In this document: one piece after another, positions 58,395 to 64,000 of the stretch | Layout of the letters: the number at the start of each line of letters is the position of its first letter | Position numbering within the stretch: position 1 is the stretch's first letter | Source: Bipolaris cookei | Taxonomy: Eukaryota; Ascomycota; Dothideomycetes; Pleosporales; Pleosporaceae | Length of the DNA stretch: 64,000 nucleotides | Direction of reading: 5' to 3' | Assembly (NCBI GenBank): GCA_002286855.1 | Contig: NRSV01000001.1 | Coordinates: forward strand, 496,001 to 560,000 | The notes under the pieces: model-generated | Databases searched by the model: none | The model's input: the letters and a program-made list of their open reading frames with translations, nothing else | Told to the model about the DNA's origin: nothing | Made by a program: the position numbers and the translations under genes

Positions 58395-60569
58395 ATGGAC
58401 AACACTACGCTCCACACTTTTCTCTTGTATGTCTACCCCCTCTGTGCCTCCTACTTCAGTGCCCGTCGCTCACCCTCGTACCAAGTCACTGCCCTGCCGC
58501 ACTACGTAGTGTAGTCTTACTTGGATCCTGGGATAACTTTACCCGGTCATATCCACTGGAACTCGACTCACGTGGGGGCCGTAATACATGGAAAGGTTGC
58601 TTCACCTTTTCTGATATTATCTGCGACGGAGATCTGACCCAGCAATCGCCAAAACGGGACGGACCACTTAAAATGGGTGGCACTTACTGGTACTATGTAT
58701 GTTTGCTGCTCTGCTAGGAGGCTTTGCAAACTGACGACAATACAGTACAAGATTGATGGTGATGAGGAACAACACAACCCTGCTGAAGATTCTACAACAT
58801 TTTGCCCTCTTCTACCAGGTCAGCGCCTCAACGTTCTGGATGTACCTCGTGAAGGACACAGCCGCAGCAACTCTGACATGACTTCTGCTTTTACACGTAA
58901 TCCCAACGACAGATATCTTACGCCAGTTCCACCACCCACGCCTCCAAGGTCGCATCCTTCTTCACGGCCAGCGGGGACACCAGAGGCATCCACGCTTCCT
59001 TTGCCTTCGCCCTGGACCCCGCGGTCTGCGACACATGCACCTATGGATTGTTTCTTGTCGCCGCACACTGTGCGTCATGCGCGAAGTGCATCAGCATCGC
59101 CCTACTTGCCTTCCACTCCTATCTTCGCAGACTTTAAGGCCCTGAAAGACAAGCTGGCCTCGAAACGAACCAACACTAGAAATCGGTGTGGATCAAAACC
59201 CAGAGAGTTGGACATCAGCTCACCTGTGCTTGTCAGTGGTGGAGAAGATCTCAACCTTATCCCCTTGTCAGTGTATCGTCCATCAGTTGAATCAATGCGA
59301 GAGGCCCAACCAGAAGGTACGCCGCAACGATCTTTGCCCTCTTTGAGAAAGAAGTTCTCTCCCTTGGCATCACATCCTGTGAACCCTGATCTGGACTTGG
59401 CTTTTGGGCCTGCAGAGCTATCGGCAATAGAGGAACGCCCCACGCGCAGACGATCGCATGTGCCCTCCTCAATCATCACAAGCGAATTCCAGGTTGGACA
59501 ATCCAGACTTCGTGCCAATTCAGCAGATACACGGCGAACACGGCACTATCTCTTCTCCAACGATCCATGGCTCACTTCACCCAAGTTGATACAAAATCCT
59601 CAAGTGAAGGATACCGTGGTGGAGGATGACACCCCATCCGCCCCTATCTTATCGCGGCCCTCAAGCTACCTTGGAGCCCCAACACCAGACGAGCGTCCTA
59701 CATCTAGCCATGGCGAGCGTCCCAATCCAACATTCCGGAAGTCGCTTCTCGACAAGGAGCTTCCCGCACTTCCCCGTTACCTAATACCCGCACCCCTGTA
59801 CGCCTGCAACCGCTCCCCAACCACGAACTCCGAAGCCGAACGGTCAGAAGATGAGTTCGAAGAAGCAGACGACGAAGAGCGCCTGGACAACTTGAATTTG
59901 GATTTGGATTTGCAATTCCAACAAAAAGCCCGCAGCCACTTCTCCACCTGGAGCAACGACTCCATCAACTACAACTCCCCAATCTCAGACGACGAAATTG
60001 TCCTCTCCCCAACCTTCAGTTCCTTCACCAGCAACGACAGCGACACAGACATATCACAGGGTCTCTTAATCCGCTACTCATACGCGGACCCCACCCCTTC
60101 CTCTCCAACCCACCTATCGCACCTCCTCTCCCAAATCCAGCTCTCCACCATAACTACCCCGTCTTCCCCGTCTTCCTCCTCCTCCTCCTCCTCCAACGAC
60201 GAAGAAGAAGACTACGAAGAAAAAGACACCCAATCCACACACCGCATCTCAACCCCACCCCGCCTCTCCGAACTCCGCATCTCAACCTTCGGCTCCGACC
60301 TTTTCTCCTCTCCCCCATCCTCACCACACATCCTCTCTACTACCTCGTCCCGCCGCTCGTCCCGCCGCCAAGCCGCTTGCTTTGGCCTCGGCTTTCAATA
60401 CAGTCTCCCTGCTGACGAGACGACGAGCAAGAGTACTCTGGCGGAGAGCGAAGTAAGGGTGGAAAGAATTATGCATCAGCGCAATATCAGTGTGCATAGG
60501 GAGAGTGTAGTTAGTCGGCTTGATGCGCTGATGGAGGATTTTGGGTTCTTGGGTGATGCAGTTATTTAG
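58395..60569 (+). CDS. Large Ser/Pro-rich protein with N-terminal glycogen-binding-like (CBM48/E-set) domain
   Basis: Three exons, 58395-58426, 58510-58696 and 58746-60569 (introns 83 and 49 bp), give 680 residues with all phases consistent. The first ~95 residues read like an AMPK-beta/CBM48 fold: VVLLGSWDNFTRSYPLELD, WKGCFTF, PLKMGGTYWYYYKIDGDEE, then TTFCPLLPGQRLNVLDVP. The remaining ~580 residues are low complexity: Ser/Pro-rich with PVPPPTPPRS, acidic runs (EDEFEEADDEE) and a Ser run with EEEDYEEKD. The C-terminus ends in a helical SVVSRLDALMEDFGFL. Proteins of this layout are conserved in filamentous ascomycetes; I know no assigned role. A link to carbohydrate sensing is inference. The short first exon is the least certain part. 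Confidence 0.8.
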
Positions 60570-60644
60570 AGTTCTGACTACCCTTCCCTCCTTTCTATCG
60601 CGGTGGCTACTATGAAGCTTTACGCGTGCGGGTTCGACACACAT

Positions 60645-60679
<35 letters not shown>
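60645..60679. repeat. CA and TA microsatellite
   Basis: A (CA)n run (to 60659) followed by (TA)n to 60679. TA repeats resume beyond the transposon at 62560, so the element split one microsatellite. Confidence 0.95.
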
Positions 60680-62088
60680 ACGTAAAGCACCACCGAGCCG
60701 GACACACCACCGAGCCGGACACTTTTTCTTGGCATCACGAACTTCATGTACGAAAACTCGAATTACTCTACACTAGCTATAGATGCGTTATACAACTCAC
60801 TTGTATCTGATAGAGAATCTTCTTCTACATCTTTTTGGCACGTACGGGCGTTATGGCCCACTCTCCCACAGGTTCCACAGTGCCGTTGACCTGGTAGAGC
60901 CTTTTCTTGACTACCCCCACCACGCGCCTTCTTTGATGCCGTACGACCAGTATCAGCATTTTCAGCTGCCTGCGATGCTCCTGCACCAAAGTCTAGTGTC
61001 CTGCCTGTCTGAATTCGCTTTCTTTTACGCCCTCGGCGCTTTGTTACCTCAGCTAATTGCTCTTCAAGCTCTCGTATGCGGGCCTTCATAAGCACATTCT
61101 CATGTAGCATCTCCTCAGCTCCTTTAATAAGCTTTGAGAAGCCTTCTTGTGCAGCAGTTGGTGATCGTACGAAAGGATCTCTCACAAGCTTCGACTGTGA
61201 TCCAAATTCGTACGAATTGCTAGGGGTTTTAGACTCCCAGGGTGTTTCTAGCTGAGCTTCTTGTGGTGGGGTACAAAGGCGTACGTCAAGACGATCAATG
61301 ACTCTCTGCGCGTTAATAGGAACTAGCCCTGCTGCCTTAAAGGCTTTTTTGCAGTTATCGAACGTAAATACGTCGCGAAACGCGTCTCGAAAGGCTGGCA
61401 GGAAGCGTTCTTTATCAATATGCCAGACGTGGTGGCGTGCCAAGTCTCGTACGCGTTGGGAGTACTTCTGCTTAAGAGGCGAAAAGCAGACAACGTCAAG
61501 CGGCTGAAGTATATGCGATGAATGAGCAGGCATACAAAGAGTAAGAATCTTCTGTTCAAGACAGTAGTCCTTAAATTCTTGGTTTAGGTGGCTCTCATGG
61601 CCGTCAAGAATAAGTAGCCTGTACGACCCCACCTGACGCGTCTTTGTATGCTCGTCAAAGTGCTTTAACCACTCAAGACCAAGCGCGTTATTTGTCCAGC
61701 CGTTCTGTGATACTGAGAGCTTCCAATCGTACGGTATATCTACTTCTTCGTACCAAGCAGAGATATGGACGCGTCCCTTGTAGATAATGAATGGCGGAGT
61801 AGCATACCCCGCAGCGCAGATGCTCTGAATAACTGTAACCCACTCACGATTGCCTGGCTGCGTCAAAGTAGGCCTCGTACGACGCTCTGCGCCTGTAACT
61901 ACCTTCATTGAGCCAATCACGCCCATCTGAAAGCCAGTCTCGTCAAAGTTATGGATGTCGTCAGAATGTACTCCATACTTCTCAATTGTCTCTCGTACAA
62001 GCTCAAACCACGCGTTAATAACCTCTGGATCTTCCTGCTGTATTCTCTGGCGGTCCTTTGCTCGATTGAAAGCTGTTTTAAGCTCGTC

Positions 62089-62090
62089 NN
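62089..62090. other. Assembly gap (NN)
   Basis: Two undetermined bases exactly at the boundary between transposase codons (DEL) and the LTR-like fragment. Confidence 0.98.
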
Positions 62091-62282
62091 AGACAGAGCA
62101 CTTCACACAAGATCAATTCACACTACCAACGATCAATCAATTAGTGTTTCTTCCCTAGCACATATCTTCTCTCTCTACAATCTCTCAATCAAGCTGGCTC
62201 TGAGTCTACTACGGACAAGTAGAAGGCAGAGACCTCTACCTCTGAGTCGATAGTAGAACAAGCAGCACCCTACACTTTGACA
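62091..62282 (-). mobile_element. LTR-like fragment inserted in the transposon, next to an assembly gap
   Basis: 192 bp unrelated to the host transposon. On the minus strand it starts TGTCAAAGTGTAGGG, the TG-start form of a copia-type LTR; on the plus strand it ends in CA at 62281-62282, immediately before host sequence GTTAG. The other side is the NN gap, so the body of the element and the second target duplication cannot be seen. Probably a collapsed LTR retrotransposon or solo LTR. Confidence 0.6.
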
Positions 62283-62561
62283 GTTAGTTTGCGGCAGTTT
62301 GGAGATATCTGGGGTCGAAAAGTGATTTTGTTAAGCCGATCAGAAAGCCGCTGAAAAGGAACGTTGTAGACAGCAGCAGCGCGTCGAATGCTCTTAAACT
62401 GGCCCGTACGATAGGCCTGAATAGCAAGAGTAATTCTGCCTTCTCTCTGAGTTAATGTATCTTTACGTAGTTGGGACATGTTACTTTGCAAGTGATGTTC
62501 GCGATGCCAAGAAAAAGTGTCCGGCTCGGTGGTGTGTCCGGCTCGGTGGTGCTTTACGTTA

Positions 62562-63203
62562 TATATATATACTCTCATCATGACCTCTCTCGATCTTAAC
62601 GGCCGAAACATTTTAGATCTCTGAGCTTTTTCCGCGGCACCGCTTCTTCTGCTTTTTTTTTTGGATACCTCGCTGTTTTCCTACCTGGGCCAGCTGTGAA
62701 GCATTGCGGTTGGGTGTCGCGTGCACCCACCCCCTTTTTTTGTTGTCTATAGCTTTTTACTATATATACCATTGACGGCTTTGTTGTTGTTACTGTACAG
62801 CGGGATTAGCGGCAGTGGATGCAATAAAACTTTGGATATTTGCTGCATTTTTATTTTCTTGCTTTGTGTGTGCTTGGTGAAATATGGACTTGGTGTTGTT
62901 GTGTCGGGCTCTCTTTTGACTGCCCCAACGTTCAATTACATACCATGTTCATTTTGTGTGATAATATTACCATGTGCTGATCGACTATACAATGATATTT
63001 CAACTTTAACCTAGGTAGAAAAGCTATAGTTTTTTCTTTCAGCACAAATTTATGTCATTTCCAGTTTTAAGTGTCTATCTGGACCCCTCTACATCTGACT
63101 TGCCAAGAAGAGCCCAGGGAAGGTACCCTCTTCAGCACTTTCGTCCACTCCCTGCTGCTGGTAATAAATTCCGCTTACGACTTCAACACAAACATGATAT
63201 CGT
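62562..63203. other. Spacer between transposon and RET2
   Basis: Starts with the continuing TA microsatellite; T-rich, no gene supported. Likely the 3' flank of RET2. Confidence 0.5.
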
Positions 63204-64000
63204 TTATGAGATGGTGTAGTTTTCGGCAACAGACTTTACATCTTTGGAGAAGCTGATGTCTTGACCCATGGAGAGGAGGGTCACAGACGAGACCTGTAGT
63301 CTTTGTTAGTATATTTTTCCTATTGGGCTTGATTTCTCGTGGGCAAGCATGATGACCACAATAAAGACTTACATCTACATCCACAAAAGGTGTGCTCTTG
63401 CTGAAGCGAATGTTCATGGGGAAGAATTCAGAGTCACTCTCGGCTTGAGCCTCAAACTCGAAGCTACCAGAGCTGTTCGCCTCATCGACGGTACCAATGT
63501 TCCACTCGATGCTGTCACCACTGACTTCATAGACAGCGTCAAAAGAAGACACATTGGGCTCGTACACCTGGTAAGGAATAGTGACGGTGACGTCCTTGAG
63601 CGAGTCGCCACCAGTAAGCTCATATTCAACTGTGATGTTGTACATGTTAACAGAGTCCTCAACCCAGACACGGAATGTGATGGGTGGGTCCGAGATATCG
63701 TCTGGTCGTGGTGCCAGCTTCCACTTCATGACGCCAATACCCATGTTCGATGGGAAGCCCTTGCTTGTGTCAGCAAGCTGGATGACCTTGTCATTCCTGA
63801 AAACTGCCTTGTCGACTTTGGGATGTGTCATAAGTTGAACGCCGCGAGTGTCTCCCGTGGCCAGGTCTAGCTTGACCTGCGTGAAAGAAGCATCAGTGAT
63901 CTTCAGTTGCATCTCGCCCTTGACTTCAAACGACTTGAGAAGACCTTCGCGGTCGAGTCTCGCCGAGATGGTCTCGTTGGTGGTAATATGAACAGGTTCA
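63204..64000 (-). CDS. RET2: Coatomer subunit delta (delta-COP), C-terminal part
   Basis: Delta-COP is a subunit of the COPI coat for Golgi-to-ER transport. Only the C-terminal mu-homology domain is in the window; the gene continues beyond 64000. Exons: 64000-63373 and 63293-63204, with a 79-bp intron (63294-63372). Motifs: EPVHITTNETISARLDREG and FEVKGEMQLKI, then GVQLMTHPKVDKAVF, SKGFPSNMGIGVMKWKL, YNITVEYEL, VTIPYQV, and the GSFEF/FFPMNIRFSKSTPFVDVDV end that leads to the last exon SSVTLLSMGQDISFSKDV..YTIS. All match the delta-COP pattern. Confidence 0.9.

Larger units (their letters stand above)
60763..62479 (-). pseudogene. Transposase gene of the third copy, interrupted
   Basis: Start ATG at 62479 (MSQLRKDTLT), intact through NCRKLT (about residue 66), then foreign sequence and the gap; the frame resumes at DELKTAFNRAKD (62088) and runs to the normal stop at 60763, with all three catalytic Asp and the zinc knuckle. 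As assembled it is not functional. Confidence 0.9.
60680..62559 (-). mobile_element. Third pogo-like transposon copy, interrupted
   Basis: Same TIRs (two 17-bp units at each end) as the element at 17580, in reverse orientation, TA on both sides. Its transposase differs from the intact copy by only a handful of residues (for example DPF for DSF, NAD for NAA, ARGGG for AGGGG). About 163 bp of transposase (equivalent to 17857-18019) is missing and replaced by two Ns plus 192 bp of foreign sequence. Confidence 0.94.

Overview
This is a 64 kb piece of a filamentous ascomycete nuclear genome, most likely Dothideomycetes/Pleosporales. Genes carry short GT..AG introns (about 49-141 bp) with fungal branch sites, spacing is a few kb on both strands, and there is an AA9 cellulose-active oxygenase, a bZIP factor of the HacA type and pogo/Fot1-like DNA transposons. 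I cannot name the species. Two Ns at 62089-62090 show that the sequence is from a draft assembly.

Layout. 0-5 kb: two decayed accessory genes, a type I terpene synthase with an in-frame TGA and a NACHT-ankyrin (NLR-like) gene with several stops and frameshifts. 6-9.6 kb: the conserved GARP subunit Vps54. 9.8-19.4 kb: an accessory block of a cytochrome P450 and an NRPS-like A-T-R enzyme. The NRPS-like gene has a copy of one DNA-transposon family on each side: a fold-back derivative at 12.2-13.3 kb and an intact element at 17.6-19.4 kb. 20 kb: a small cysteine-rich secreted-protein gene with no visible ATG. 20.3-24.9 kb: mostly empty, with one small three-exon gene. 25-26 kb: HacA/Hac1, with its C-terminal half in another frame, as expected for Ire1-type unconventional splicing. 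30-36.7 kb: RSC7-like chromatin remodeller subunit, an unrecognised three-exon gene and a Tda3-like FAD oxidoreductase. 37-41 kb: a graveyard with an ankyrin-like remnant, a 5'-truncated LINE tail and a decayed pogo-type element. 41.5-48.7 kb: hypothetical protein, GNAT acetyltransferase, Mpe1 and AA9 LPMO. 51.9-60.6 kb: small membrane protein, GH125 mannosidase and a long protein with an N-terminal glycogen-binding-like domain. 60.7-62.6 kb: a third transposon copy, inserted in a TA microsatellite and itself hit by an LTR element across an assembly gap. 63.2 kb to the end: the C-terminus of delta-COP (Ret2).

The housekeeping genes (VPS54, RSC7, MPE1, RET2, hacA) share secretory-pathway and nuclear roles but form no operon-like unit. 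The P450 and the NRPS-like reductase may act in one secondary-metabolite pathway. I found no clearly new molecular system. The most unusual structures are the fold-back transposon derivative, the tandem 17-bp units inside the transposon ends, and the transposon-bracketed NRPS-like gene.
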